This document shows, piece after piece, positions 22,713 to 33,861 of a DNA stretch of 64,000 nt (its first letter is position 1; the number at the start of each line of letters is the position of its first letter). Made by a program: the position numbers and the translations under genes. Below the pieces are notes generated by a model. The model ran no database searches. It was not told where the DNA came from and saw nothing but the letters and a program-made list of their open reading frames with translations. The stretch comes from Eunapius fragilis (taxonomy: Eukaryota > Porifera > Demospongiae > Spongillida > Spongillidae): positions 62,001-126,000 of the forward strand of contig OY811976.1 of the NCBI GenBank assembly GCA_963681505.1, written 5' to 3'.

Positions 22713-24807
22713 TGTCATGCAAATGCCAGCTCCAGAGAATGTCTCTGGTCTACGATCATTCCTAGGATCGGTTCAGTTTTACAGCAAGTTTCTCCCTAAC
22801 CTGGCCACGTTAACAGAACCACTTCACCGTTTGACCAAGAAGGACACAACATGGATCTGGGGTGCAGAAGAGCAAGCTGCTTTTCAGAAGCTCAAGAATC
22901 TACTCTGTGCAGACAACGTCCTTGTCCACTTTGATCCATCTCTCCCAGTCGGGATTTCTTGCGATGCCTCGGAGGTGGGTTTAGGAGCAGTACTTTTTCA
23001 TCGGTACCCAGATGGCAGTGAACGTCCTATTGCCAATGCATCAAAGACTCTCACAACCACACAACGCCGATATAGCCAGATTCAAAAGGAAGCACTGGCT
23101 ATTGTATTTGCCCTGAACAAGTTTCACCAGTTTCTCTATGGTCGCTCATTTATTCTGGTCACGGACCACAAGCCTCTCCTGGTGTTATTCGGACCAACCA
23201 AGGCAACTCCTGCTTTGGCGGCCAACAGGCTTGCGCGATGGGCCCTGACACTTAGCCAGTACCAATACACCATTGAGTACAGGAAAACATGCGACCACAG
23301 CAATGCAGATGCTCTTAGCCGCCTCCCTGTGGGACCAGATGCCAGATTTGATGAGGAGGAAGACAATGCAGATGTGGACACAGTCTGCATCATCAAAACT
23401 GTCAGCCTGCAGCTGGACCCCACCGATCCGGGAACAATGGCCAAGGAGTCGGCCAAGGATCCAGTCATTGCCAATGTGATGCGCTTCACACGCGAAGGTT
23501 GGCCACCCAAGGATAGAAGAGAGGGATCAAAGGATGACGACATTGAGGATTTCCGAAAGTTGGCAGTGTCACTGTCCACAGCTCACGGGTGCCTTCTGTA
23601 CGGCTCCAGATTGGTCATTCCTCACAGCCTGAGGCCCCAGGTACTGCAGCTTCTTCACTTGGGACATTTCGGGATGCAGCGGATGAAGCAACTTGCACGC
23701 ACTGCAGTCTACTGGCCGAGAATAGATGTAGCCATTGTGGATCTTTGCCACCGGTGTACTGCCTGCGCAGAACACCAAGCCAAGCCGCCCAAGCCTGCCA
23801 ACCATCCCTGGATGCTGCCCGAGAAGCCGTGGAGCAGAGTGCATGTGGATCATGCAATCAACTTTTTGGGGTCGAACTGGTTGGTACTTATTGACGCCTA
23901 TTCTAAGTACCCATGCATTCACCCGACGACTTCTACTTCTACTAAGGCCACCACAGAGCTGCTGGAGCAAGATTTTGCTCATTTTGGCTATCCGCACACA
24001 ATTGTATCAGATAATGCCACTTCCTTCTCTTCCGAGGAATTCCAGGCATGGTGTAGAGAGAGAGGAATCGTCCACCTCACTGGAGCTCCGTACCACCCAG
24101 CCACCAATGGGGCAGCCGAACGGCTGGTGCAGACTTTCAAGCAGGCTCTTTCTAAGTCCTCGCTTCCTCCACGAGCAGCTCTTCAGGAGTTCTTGATGCA
24201 GTATCGCCGAACACCGCTGGCAGACACTTACTCACCAAGTGAACTCCTTAATGGTCGGCAGATGAGGACGAAGATTGATGTGTTACTTCCTTCCCCACCA
24301 CACCTAGCACAAGGCAAGCAGGCCCGAGAAGCAACAAAATCTCAGGAACAGGAGCTTGCTACTCGAGTGACTCCTATCTACTCTGTGGGCTCACCTTGCT
24401 ATGCGCTCTACTGTGACCCGAGGCGTGATAAGGATCCTAGATGGGTGCCGACAGTGGTAACAAAGAAGTTTGGCACACGCAGTGTCAGTGTACGTATGGT
24501 CCCAAGAGGTGGCACATGGCGTCGCCACATTGAGCAGCTGCGTCCTCGCTATGTGGACCAGGATGATACGGACCCTGGTGAGATACAGATTCAAGCATCA
24601 GCTCCAGATTTGTCGGTCCTGACGGCATCACCCCTATTGGAAGATACTCCAGGAATGGAAATGGCACAAGCATCTACAACACTAGTTCCAGTGGCCCCTC
24701 CTGTTAGGAAGGCCCGTAATCCTCGTCTCCCCACAGGGAATGAGTATGGCCCACACCATCCTCGACGATCATCCAGGCTCAAGAATCCCAAGTTTTCCGC
24801 CTTGTGA
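22627..24807 (+). CDS. RNase H-integrase part of pol of the LTR element
   Basis: The frame is open from upstream of 22,650 to TGA at 24,805-24,807; it has no proper start and is the continuation of pol after the frame change. RNase H shows ISCDASEVGLGA, QKEALA and VTDHKPL. The integrase has a HHCC zinc site (HLGH...CHRCTAC) and a core with D at residue about 408 (VHVDH), D at 462 (VSDNA) and E at 498 (GAAERL), spacing D-53-D-35-E as in retroviral-type integrases. A GPY/F-like module (RWVPTVVTKKFG) and basic tail HHPRRSSRLKNP follow. All catalytic residues are intact. Confidence 0.93.
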   Translation: MFSHSLLWIQYLGHILSSQGIAKGPKVNDVMQMPAPENVSGLRSFLGSVQFYSKFLPNLATLTEPLHRLTKKDTTWIWGAEEQAAFQKLKNLLCADNVLVHFDPSLPVGISCDASEVGLGAVLFHRYPDGSERPIANASKTLTTTQRRYSQIQKEALAIVFALNKFHQFLYGRSFILVTDHKPLLVLFGPTKATPALAANRLARWALTLSQYQYTIEYRKTCDHSNADALSRLPVGPDARFDEEEDNADVDTVCIIKTVSLQLDPTDPGTMAKESAKDPVIANVMRFTREGWPPKDRREGSKDDDIEDFRKLAVSLSTAHGCLLYGSRLVIPHSLRPQVLQLLHLGHFGMQRMKQLARTAVYWPRIDVAIVDLCHRCTACAEHQAKPPKPANHPWMLPEKPWSRVHVDHAINFLGSNWLVLIDAYSKYPCIHPTTSTSTKATTELLEQDFAHFGYPHTIVSDNATSFSSEEFQAWCRERGIVHLTGAPYHPATNGAAERLVQTFKQALSKSSLPPRAALQEFLMQYRRTPLADTYSPSELLNGRQMRTKIDVLLPSPPHLAQGKQAREATKSQEQELATRVTPIYSVGSPCYALYCDPRRDKDPRWVPTVVTKKFGTRSVSVRMVPRGGTWRRHIEQLRPRYVDQDDTDPGEIQIQASAPDLSVLTASPLLEDTPGMEMAQASTTLVPVAPPVRKARNPRLPTGNEYGPHHPRRSSRLKNPKFSAL

Positions 24808-24824
24808 AAAGGAACCTCAAGGCT

Positions 24825-24834
24825 GGCAGGGAGA
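24825..24834 (+). promoter_or_regulatory. Polypurine tract
   Basis: GGCAGGGAGA directly before the 3' LTR, with one C; short for a polypurine tract but correctly placed for plus-strand priming. Confidence 0.6.
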
Positions 24835-25054
24835 TGTTGTGGCGAGCATGTACTGAATATTCACCCCCCCTCATGTGCACTAATTAGATTATTCACGCAT
24901 GCGCTTGGTGGGGGGTCTCCTCGTGGATAGAGAATTGTGGTTGATCGACTTTGGCGGTGTAATAAAGTTTTGTTGTAATTGTAGAGACGTGATTAAGTGT
25001 GATTCGCCAACCTATTTCTATTTTGTGAGATCCTGTTTCTGTAAGAACACGACA
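24835..25054 (+). repeat. 3' LTR (220 bp)
   Basis: Same as the 5' LTR except for two substitutions. Poly(A) signal AATAAA at 24,961-24,966. Followed by ATGAG, the right target duplication. Confidence 0.95.
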
Positions 25055-26420
25055 ATGAGTGTAGAGAAGGGTGACCATGAGTGTAGAGAAGAGTGACCAT
25101 GAGTGCAGAGAAGGGTGACCATGAGTGTAGAGACGGGTGACCATGAGTGTAGAGAAGAGTGACCATGAGTGCAGAGAAGAGTGACCATGAGTGCTGAGAA
25201 GGGTGATCATGAGTGCAGAAAGGGTGACCATGAGTGCAGAGAAGGGTGACCATGAGTATAGAGAAGGGTGACCATGAGTGTAGAGAAGAGTGACCATGAG
25301 TGCAGAGAAGGATGATCATGAGTGCAGAGAAGGGTGACCATGAGTGCAGAGAAGGGTGACCATGTGTGTAGAGAAAGGTGACCATAAGTGTAGAGACGGG
25401 TGACCATGAGTGTAGAGAAGAGTGACCATGAGTGCAGAGAAGGTGACCATGAGTGCAGGCATGAGTGCAGAGAAGGGTCACCATGAGTGTAGAGAAGGGT
25501 GACCATGAGTGCAGGCATGAGTGCAGAGAAGGGTGACCATGAGTGCAGAGAAGGATGACCATGAGTGCAGAGAAGGGTCACCATGAGTTTAGAGAAGGAT
25601 GACCATGAGTGCAGAGAAGGATGACCATGAGTGTGGAGCGGGGTGACCATGAGTGCAGAGAAGGGTGACCATGAGTGCAGAGAAGGGTGACCATGAGTGC
25701 AGAGAAGGGTGACCATGAGTACAGAGAAGGGTGACCATGAGGGCAGAGAAGGGTGACCATGAGTGCAGAGAAGGGTGACCATGAGTGCAGAGACGGGTGA
25801 CCATGAGTGCAGAGAAGGGTGACCATGAGTATAGAGAAAGGTGACCATGAGTGTAGAGAAGAGTGACCATGAGTGCAGAGAAGGGTGATCATGAGTGCAG
25901 AGAAGGGTGACCATGAGTGCAGAGAAGGGTGACCATGAGTGTAGAGAAAGGTGACCATGAGTGTAGAGACGGGTGACCATGAGTGTAGAGAAGAGTGACC
26001 ATGAGTGCAGAGAAGGTGACCATGAGTGCAGGCATGAGTGCAGAGAAGGGTGACCATGAGTGCAGGCATGAGTGCAGAGAAGGGTGACCATGAGTGCAGA
26101 GAAGGATGACCATGAGTGCAGAGAAGGGTGACCATGAGTGCAGAGAAGGGTGACCATGAGTTTAGAGAAGGATGACCATGAGTGCAGAGAAGGATGACCA
26201 TGAGTGTAGAGCGGGGTGACCATGAGTGCAGAGAAGGGTGACCATGAGTGCAGAGAAGGGTGACCATGAGTGCAGAGAAGGGTGACCATGAGTACAGAGA
26301 AGGGTGACCATGAGTGCAGAGAAGGGTGACCATGAGTGCAGAGAAGGGTGACCATGAGTGCAGAGAAGGGTGACCATGAGTACAGAGAAGGGTGACCATG
26401 GATGCAGAGAAGGGTGATCA
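25055..26420. repeat. 22-bp minisatellite, block G
   Basis: About 62 units and the longest block. A distinctive GTGCAGGCATGAGTGCAG variant recurs at about 25,453, 25,510, 26,025 and 26,062. The 572-bp offset between the pairs equals 26 units, so a higher-order duplication occurred. The minus strand is open in all frames, producing ORFs up to 432 codons with no biological support. Confidence 0.97.
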
Positions 26421-26757
26421 TAAGGAAGGTGAGGGTTAGGTAGAGGAGGAAGTACGAATCGGTGAGGGAGAGGGAAGAGATATGAGGGAGAATGATCGCA
26501 CCCATGGATAAGGATTAACCTGCAGTGCATTTGTTGTAAGAAGTACATAACAGCTAGCAGTTTATACATTGCTGGTCATGCTAGATTCCACTGGGTTCGA
26601 TTCTTGGTCAGTACATGTACCCTTTATTTGTTTTGATAGTGTGTTGATTTTAAAAAAAACTGGTTGTCGATTCTCTTTGATACACTGCATCCTGTGTTTT
26701 ATTTGTACATTATAGCAGCAATTCTCAGCATGTAATACAACATCTCTCCCATCTGCA
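26421..26757. other. No gene seen
   Basis: Purine-rich border of the array followed by AT-rich sequence. Confidence 0.4.
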
Positions 26758-26914
26758 CACAGTGGCACAGCTATCGACTCATAGTGACAAGATCCAGGAG
26801 GCTGTTCATTCTTGTGCTGTTGTGGTTAGTTCCATTGTACATGTATAAATAATGTAAAAGTCCTTGGTGCATGGTTTTGGACTACAGATGTTGCAGCATA
26901 GTGATGTGTGGTGA

Positions 26915-26954
<40 letters not shown>

Positions 26955-27678
26955 GCATGTTCAGTGCATGGCATATGTTCAATGTGTGTCTCTGCTTATC
27001 TTGTTTGTGCATCTCACAGGGCTAACCAGACATTTGAGCCATGAAGAGGAGGCTACATCAGAAGTGGTTGTAGCCGAGATGAACATCAAGATGACTGTTC
27101 AAACAGCAAGTTGTGTGTTTGTTTGAGTACATGTAATGTGTGTGACTGTTGTGCACATGTGTATTCAGCTAGATGTGTGTACATGTCTTCAATCATGAGA
27201 CCTCTATGGGTCACACATACACACACACACACATAAAGTTTGTTGCATTTCTGGCTCATGCTTGCCTTGGGGCTTTGGTATGTCACACCCATTAGCTGGG
27301 AAATGCTGAGTACAAGAGTGCTGTAATTGAGGGATATGTATGTTTGTGCGTGGTGTGCATATGTGGTATGTGTGTACATGTGGTGTGCATGTGGGATGTG
27401 TGTACATGTGGTGTGTGTGGGGTGTGTGTACATGTGTATTGACTTCTGATTTCAGTTGTTCAGTGAAAATTAAGCAACTTGGGCAGAGGGGCCATCTGAA
27501 GTAATACCGATGGTATCATTTTGTTATTACCTCATACACTTGTTCTGTTATATGTAGGAATGTGACCTTGGCTTAAGGGAAAACCCCTGTGGTCCTGCTG
27601 GTGTAGGAATGACTGAATCAGTGAAAGCTCTGGGAGAGGGCTATTTGATCCTCAGGTGCTGATCTTCAACTTTGATGA
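26758..27678 (+). other. Possible exons of an unidentified plus-strand gene
   Basis: After a CTGCACACAG acceptor, 26,762-26,825 reads AQLSTHSDKIQEAVHSCAVV. After CATCTCACAG, 27,021-27,106 reads LTRHLSHEEEATSEVVVAEM. After TTATATGTAG, 27,558-27,678 holds CDLGLRENPCGPAGVGMTES and, in a shifted frame, LFDPQVLIFNFDE before a strong GTAAGC donor. The frames do not join cleanly and no family is recognised. The 26-bp array that follows would then lie in an intron. Confidence 0.3.
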
Positions 27679-27726
27679 GGTAAGCCAGTTATGTGGCATG
27701 TGGAGATGATGAATATTGGCCATGCA

Positions 27727-29768
27727 CCCTAGAGAACATGTGTATGTATGCACCCTAGAGAACATGTGTATGTATGCACCCTAGAGAACATGTGTATGTA
27801 TGCACCCTAGAGAACATGTGTATGTATGCACCCTAGAGAACATGTGTATGTATGCACCCTAGAGAACATGTGTATATGTATGCACCCTAGAGAACATGTG
27901 TATGTATGCACCCTAGAGAACATGTGTATGTATGCACCCTAGAGAACATGTGTATGTATGCACCCTAGAGAACATGTGTATATGTATGCACCCTAGAGAA
28001 CACGTGTATGTATGCACCCCAGAGAACATGTGTATGTATGCACCCTAGAGAACATGTGTATGTATGCACCCTAGAGAACACGTGTATGTATGCACCCTAG
28101 AGAACACGTGTATGTATGCACCCTAGAGAACACGTGTATGTATGCACCCTAGAGAACATGTGTATGTATGCACCCTAGAGAACATGTGTATGTATGCACC
28201 CTAGAGAACACGTGTATGTATGCACCCTTGAGAACACGTGTATGTATGCACCCTAGAGAGCACGTGTATGTATGCACCCTAGAGAACACGTGTATGTATG
28301 CACCCTAGAGAACACGTGTATGTATGCACCCTAGAGAACACGTGTATGTATGCACCCTAGAGAACACGTGTATGTATGCACCCTAGAGAGCACGTGTATG
28401 TATGCACCCTAGAGAACATGTGTATGTATGCACCCTAGAGAACATGTGTATGTATGCACCCTAGAGAACATGTGTATGTATGCACCCTAGAGAACATGTG
28501 TATGTATGCACCCTAGAGAACATGTGTATGTATGCACCCTAGAGAACATGTGTATGTATGCACCCTAGAGAACATGTGTATATGTATGCACCCTAGAGAA
28601 CATGTATATGATGTATGCACCCTAGAGAACATGTGTATGTATGCACCCTAGAGAACATGTGTATGTATGCACCCTAGAGAACATGTGTATATGTATGCAC
28701 CCTAGAGAACACGTGTATGTATGCACCCTAGAGAACATGTGTATGTATGCACCCTAGAGAACATGTGTATGTATGCACCCTAGAGAACACGTGTATGTAT
28801 GCACCCTAGAGAACACGTGTATGTATGCACCCTAGAGAACACGTGTATGTATGCACCCTAGAGAACACGCGTATGTATGCACCCTAAAGAACATGTGTAT
28901 GTATGCACCCTAGAGAACACGTGTATGTATGCACCCTTGAGAACACGTGTATGTATGCACCCTAGAGAGCACGTGTATGTATGCACCCTAGAGAACACGT
29001 GTATGTATGCACCCTAGAGAACACGTGTATGTATGCACCCTAGAGAGCACGTGTATGTATGCACCCTAGAGAACACGTGTATGTATGCACCCTAGAGAAC
29101 ACGTGTATGTATGCACCCTAGAGAACATGTGTATGTATGCACCCTAGAGAACATGTGTATGTATGCACCCTAGAGAACATGTGTATGTATGCACCCTACA
29201 GAACATGTGTATGTATGCACCCTAGAGAACATGTGTATGTATGCACCCTAGAGAACATGTATATGTATGCACCGTAGAGAACATGTGTATGTATGCACCC
29301 TAGAGAACATGTGTATGTATGCACCCTAGAGAACATGTGTATGTATGCACCCTAGAGAACATGTGTATGTATGCACCCTAGAGAACATGTGTATGTATGC
29401 ACCCTAGAGAACACGTGTATGTATGCACCCTAGAGAACATGTGTATGTATGCACCCTAGAGAACATGTGTATGTATGCACCCTAGAGAACATGTGTATGT
29501 ATGCACCCTAGAGAACATGTGTATGTATGCACCCTAGAGAACATGTGTATGTATACACCCTAGAGAACATGTGTATGTATGCATCCTAGAGAACATGTGT
29601 ATGTATGCACCCTAGAGAACATGTGTATGTATGCACCCTAGAGAACATGTGTATGTATGCACCCTAGAGAACATGTGTATGTATGCACCCTAGAGAACAT
29701 GTGTATGTATGCACCCTAGAGAACATGTGTATGTATGCACCTTAGAGAACATGTGTATGTATGCACCC
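27727..29768. repeat. 26-bp minisatellite (GCACCCTAGAGAACATGTG)
   Basis: About 78 units of 26 bp, with occasional 28-bp units that carry an extra TA. Units alternate between ACATGTG and ACACGTG; the latter contains the palindrome CACGTG. Rare variants (CCCTTGAGA at 28,225 and 28,934; AGAGAGCACG after each) recur in the same order, showing an internal duplication of about 709 bp. Confidence 0.97.
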
Positions 29769-30037
29769 TAGGTACAGAGGCCTTTTGTTCATCACATTAT
29801 CACCCCTCCCTCACACCCCTCACCTTCAAAGTAAGGTCACACTCCTCCCTCCCCCATGAGTTAATTTGCTTGTGTGTACTCAACCAAGTCTGCTCAGACT
29901 ACATGCCAACAACAGTGCGGCCTTTTCTCACATACGTTACTTGGTGAGCAGGTACATGTAGACTTCAGAAAAGGAGTGGCGGTTATAAACAGTGTCAAAG
30001 GATAATTAGAGTGTTTAAACTCAGTATACATGTATAT
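29769..30037. other. No gene supported
   Basis: Sequence after the 26-bp array begins CTAG|GTACAGAGG and could be an exon (YRGLLFITLSPLPHT before GTAAGG), but there is no supporting domain. Confidence 0.25.
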
Positions 30038-30184
30038 GCAAAAAGGAAGGAAACAAAGGTCTAATAATAAGGGAAAATGTAATAGTCCTATATTTAGCAC
30101 ACAAGCATGCATAACTATTCTACAAATGTGCTAAATATAGGACTATTACATTATTAGACCATGCTTGTTTCCTTCCATTTTGCA
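30038..30184. mobile_element. Foldback MITE, partial copy
   Basis: Arms TGCAAAAAGGAAGGAAACAA and its complement flank the family core GTAATAGTCCTATATTTAGC / GCTAAATATAGGACTATTAC. The outer arms are truncated relative to the copy at 35,002-35,299. Confidence 0.7.
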
Positions 30185-31149
30185 CCACTATTGCCTTCAA
30201 ATCCTGTATACATCACCAACTTTCATATATGACCTGGAGTCAAACATGCCTAGGCATATATGACCGGGAGTCATATATGCCTAGGTGTGAATGACTGGGG
30301 AGTCAAAATTTAGGGGAGTCATTGGCGACTATGACACCTGTCCAGTTATATTAAATAAAGTGCCGGTACCGGTTCTGTAGAGAGTTCGTTTACTTAAATC
30401 ATGTGGTTGTTTACTTACTACATGTATAAATAACACTACGTTGCTATATACATGTATGTAAGAACAATACGTAATAAGGTAGCCTGCCTTCTTCCCTTCA
30501 TTGTTTGCATTTGTTTTCTCTTGCCCATGAGCTTTAATGCAACATGCATGACACCACTTGCAACTGCTCTATAAAATACCAAGGTTAAGGTTGTTTAAAC
30601 GGTTTGAAGCATATGCAGTTGCCTGATTTTCACAATTAGTTAACCGTCGGTTAACCAGTTAACCAGAGTTCTGGCACAACCGGTTTATGGGCACTGTGTA
30701 GTCTTGTATACCAAGGCACACAGTTGAGTACTGTGGGCATTTACATGTACATGTATATGATTTGTACCTTTCCTGTGTCAGACGCATAGCACACCAGGAG
30801 AGCTCACACACATTTGCAGTACTAACAACGAGGGTGGACAAGGCCAGTCGCCGAGGTACTGTGCCAGTGCGATCAAGGTATGTACAATGTACGGTATGTG
30901 CGCTATGTACTGCATTTATACTGGGTAGTTTAGTATTTTAGGTTCCTACTGGTGTAGCATATTATCCATGTGCGTGTGTGTGGACAGTCATAATGTTTGA
31001 ACCTTTAAATGCCATGAGAAGGAATCTTGCTGTACAACGATCACCTCTTCTATGGTGCATAGTACGTTGTAATGAGTATCTGAACCTGCGGCAGCAGGTT
31101 CAATATAGGATTGATTGAGGGTTGATGAATGTCATTAATAAAACTTCAC
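30185..31149. other. No gene seen
   Basis: Short repeats of CATATATGACC(T/G)GGAGTCA and CCTAGGCATATATG lie at 30,225-30,320. ACATGTA words are dense near 30,410-30,460 and 30,740-30,760. No supported exon. Confidence 0.4.
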
Positions 31150-31420
31150 GAGCGTCTGGAGGGACAACGGAGAAATGGATCGCTTATCTCTTTATCGCGA
31201 TGGAATGAGAGCACAACGATCTACAGTTCTACGTTGGTTCCGTGTCATAAAATGGTGTGGTTATAGAGATACAAACAATTTCCTGTTTGTTGTGCCCAGT
31301 CCTAAAATAATTCTCCATTGTCGTCGTCTTCTTCTTCTTCTTCTTAGGAAGGTATAACTCGAGCTAGGAACGGTTTAGAAGGACGGGAATAGTACCAATC
31401 GCTTCGAAATTTGCCGGCAC
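31150..31420. repeat. Dispersed repeat, copy 1
   Basis: The (CTT)n tract and following GGTATAACTC...AGGAACGGTTT...TACCAATCGCTT match, inverted, the segment at about 38,165-38,290 (GTC tract, GTATAACTCCGGATAGGAATG, ACCAATCGCTTTAG). The shared order microsatellite then unique tail suggests a retroposed or MITE-like family; type unknown. Confidence 0.45.
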
Positions 31421-31532
31421 GTTATCCTTTCATGTCATATAGACACATATCAATTTCTATTTAATAATGTATATAATAGATTTTGTTAATAATTTTAGGT
31501 CTCTAACCTGCACTAAATGTATTTGGTGCAGT

Positions 31533-31675
31533 TGTCGGAGCAGATTCTGTCCCCCCGCAGATTTTGTCCCCCCGGACACAATCCGCTAGCGGAAATTGTC
31601 CCCCACGGACATAATCCGCTAGCAGATATTGTCCCCCTTCCGCAGATATTGTCCCCCCCCCCCCCCCCCCCCTCC
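31533..31675 (+). repeat. Left terminal/subterminal repeats of the Ginger1-like element
   Basis: Repeated CAGAT(A/T)(T/C)TGTCCCCC and GGACA(C/T)AATCCGCTAGC motifs. Each contains the palindrome AATCCGCTAGCGGA(TT). Ends in a 20-nt C run (31,653-31,672). Confidence 0.8.
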
Positions 31676-31961
31676 AACCGATGCGCTTGGCCGTCCCGGT
31701 TTTTTTAATTGGTGTCAGATTGTCAGGTCCTATTAGCCCCGCCCGCTTTTTGCATCGAGCCAGAAAGGTAAGCTTAGCACACACACCCTCCCCCTCCCAC
31801 TTCAGTCCCGCAGTGCTATCAATCTATACCTTCCCGCCAGACGTCCTGGCTGCGGCTCTGAATATTGTCCCCTCCGCCCTTCTACAGTAAGTTGCATGCA
31901 CGTGGTGCGCTTTGCAGCTGCTAGTAGCTATTAGCTTTCAGTAATAGTCAGCTGCAGCATT

Positions 31962-33310
31962 ATGGATGAAGAAGAGTACGATGCCATTTTCAGCTTTCTG
32001 GAGTATGGTACTTAGTTACCCTCTGCATGGCATCACAAGGACCTAAAGCAAGCTCAAGTGTGTGCATGGACTATGCGGTCGATAGTGGCGTATACTGTAC
32101 CGCAAAAAGGATAAAGAAAGAGGGAAAATTGAATATCTTCAAGTTCCTAGAGGCGTAGAAGAAATAGAACGAATCCTTCATGCCATTCGTCCAAAGAAAG
32201 TGAGTATGACTGCCATGCACGTATATACGTACGCATCGGGGCTTGGTTATCGAATTAGTAGTATACTTCATGATCGAAACCAACTATTGACAGCTTTTGC
32301 ATTTAGTCTTGGTCTTTACGCATGCAAGCTGTTTTAAATTTATACAATGCACGCGTGTAAACGGTTGGTAGATCACCAACGTCAATAACCAAGCGCCCGA
32401 AAAGTGTCCGAGGATTAACACTGACTCATGCACGCTATAGGGTTGATCCAATAATCATAATAGCGCTTTTTGTATATACGTGGACACCTGGGAAGGGATA
32501 AAACAAGAGAAAATTAAGGTTTCATCGAGATTCTTCTGGAAGACGCAGATGAAAGATGTATGGGTGCATGAGTTCGTTAGACGTGCGATGCTTGCCCAAT
32601 TCAAGCACCAATGGTGCCAAGTTTATGATAACCGTAGCCCCTCTGCGTCCTATACCTATACAACCTAGTGTTTGGCATCAATTTAGTTGCAATCAAGACT
32701 ACCTTAAGTTAATGCATGCATGCATCAATTTAGGTTGGAATAGGCCTGATTGGTCCTCTCCCAAAAACTGAACGAGGCAATTGTTAAATCATCACCTTAG
32801 TTGATTACTTTTTTAAGTGGCCTGAGGCTGAGCCTATAGCCGACAAGACTGCAAGAACAGTTGCTGAGTTTCTGTATAAGATTATATGCAGACAAATGTT
32901 AATGATTTATTAATTCAGTTTACATATAAGGCTATAAGCATATAAGCATTTCATAACATGTAACTTTCTTACAGGCATGGTTGCACCAACGTTACCATAT
33001 CAGATCAAGAACGTGAATTTGTGAACAGAGTCAATGCAGTACTGTTCCAATTAACGGGAACTGAACACAGGATAATCTACAGCATATACCATCCTCAAAC
33101 TAATGGTTGGTATAATCAAACACTACAACGATCCCTAAGGATATTTATGTTCATTGTGCGTGTCTGATACTGATACCTGACACCGCTTACAGAGACTTGG
33201 TGCAATGTGACACCTGTCACAAATGGTTCCTTATCAAATGTGTTGGCATTCTCACACTTCCAACACTGCATGAGGACAAATGGTGTTGCTCTCCTGTGTA
33301 TGTGACTGAG
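31962..33310 (+). pseudogene. Ginger1-like integrase/transposase pseudogene with PHD finger
   Basis: A start-like MDEEEYDAIFSFLEYG (31,962) is followed, after frame changes, by LYRKKDKERGKIEYLQVPRG with a GTGAGT donor near 32,200. A zinc-binding-like part follows (GHLGRDKTRE, then SSRFFWKTQMKDVWVHEFVR; 32,483-32,580), then the catalytic core. The first catalytic Asp position reads GIGLIGPLP (Asp lost) and is followed by a TAA. VDYFFKWPEAEPIADKTART is preserved, and after an intron (acceptor TTACAG at 32,974) HGCTNVTISDQEREFVN keeps the second Asp. YHPQTNGWYNQTLQRSLR lacks the expected Glu. A PHD finger follows at 33,197-33,295 (VQCDTCHKWFLIKCVGI...DKWCCSP). Stops, indels and two lost catalytic residues mark it as dead. 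Confidence 0.8.
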
Positions 33311-33445
33311 ATACTGATTTATTGTTGGATTGAACCATTTCCAGCTTTTCTTTGTAAAATTAATATGTATCTGAGCGTTTGGCGACCATTTCACCATACG
33401 AAGCTGCATGCCTACACGCTCAGTTTGCTAATCAAACGCAATGTT

Positions 33446-33467
33446 GGGGGGGGGGGGGGGGGGGGGG
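33446..33467. repeat. G homopolymer (22 nt)
   Basis: Uninterrupted G run inside the Ginger1-like element. Confidence 0.9.
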
Positions 33468-33468
33468 T

Positions 33469-33668
33469 TACCCCTGGCCTCACTATGGCTCTGTTACCCC
33501 TAGCCTCACTATGGCTCTGCATGTTACCTCTGGCCTCACTATGGCTCTGTTACCCCATGCAGGCCTCACTATGGCTCTGTCACCCCTGCATGGCCTCACT
33601 ATATGGCTCTCCTCAATATGGATCTGTTACCCCTGGCCTCAATATGGATCTGTTACCCCTGGCCTATC
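33469..33668. repeat. About 26-bp minisatellite (CACTATGGCTCTGTTACCCC)
   Basis: Seven or eight units with variable spacing. Flanking sequence is also duplicated: GATTTATTGTTGATTGAACCATTTCCAGC-like text lies before (33,316) and after (33,699). Confidence 0.8.
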
Positions 33669-33861
33669 TACTCTTCCTGTGTGTGTGTGACTGAGATATT
33701 GATTTATTGTTTGATTGAACCATTTCCAGCTTTTCTTGTATATAATTAATATGTATCCGAGCGTTTGACGACCATTTTACCATACGAAGCTGCATGCCTA
33801 TACACGCTCGCTAATCAAATGCAATGGTTGGAGGGAGGGTGGGGAGGGGGGGGGGGACACA

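Larger units (their letters stand above)
20236..25054 (+). mobile_element. Complete Ty3/gypsy LTR retrotransposon (4,819 bp)
   Basis: Both LTRs, primer site, gag, protease, reverse transcriptase, RNase H, integrase and purine tract are present in order. It is flanked by ATGAG at 20,231-20,235 and 25,055-25,059, a 5-bp target duplication inside the 22-bp minisatellite. The LTRs differ at only two of 220 positions (T/C at the 18th base, G/T at the 55th), so the insertion is young. A tRNA-Ser primer and the gag-pol layout resemble the Mag-type Ty3/gypsy lineage; this is family memory, not a tree. A single frame change in pol separates the two ORFs. Confidence 0.95.

Noticed and set aside
22075..24791. 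Many ORFs of 60-160 codons on either strand inside the LTR element
   Set aside because: Shadows of gag-pol with no own motifs.
25207..26505. 432-codon minus-strand ORF
   Set aside because: Entirely the 22-bp minisatellite, which is open in all three minus-strand frames; no start context, domain or splice support.
27727..29768. CRISPR-like array
   Set aside because: Head-to-tail 26-bp units without unique spacers, in eukaryotic sequence; an ordinary minisatellite. The same applies to 63,205-64,000.
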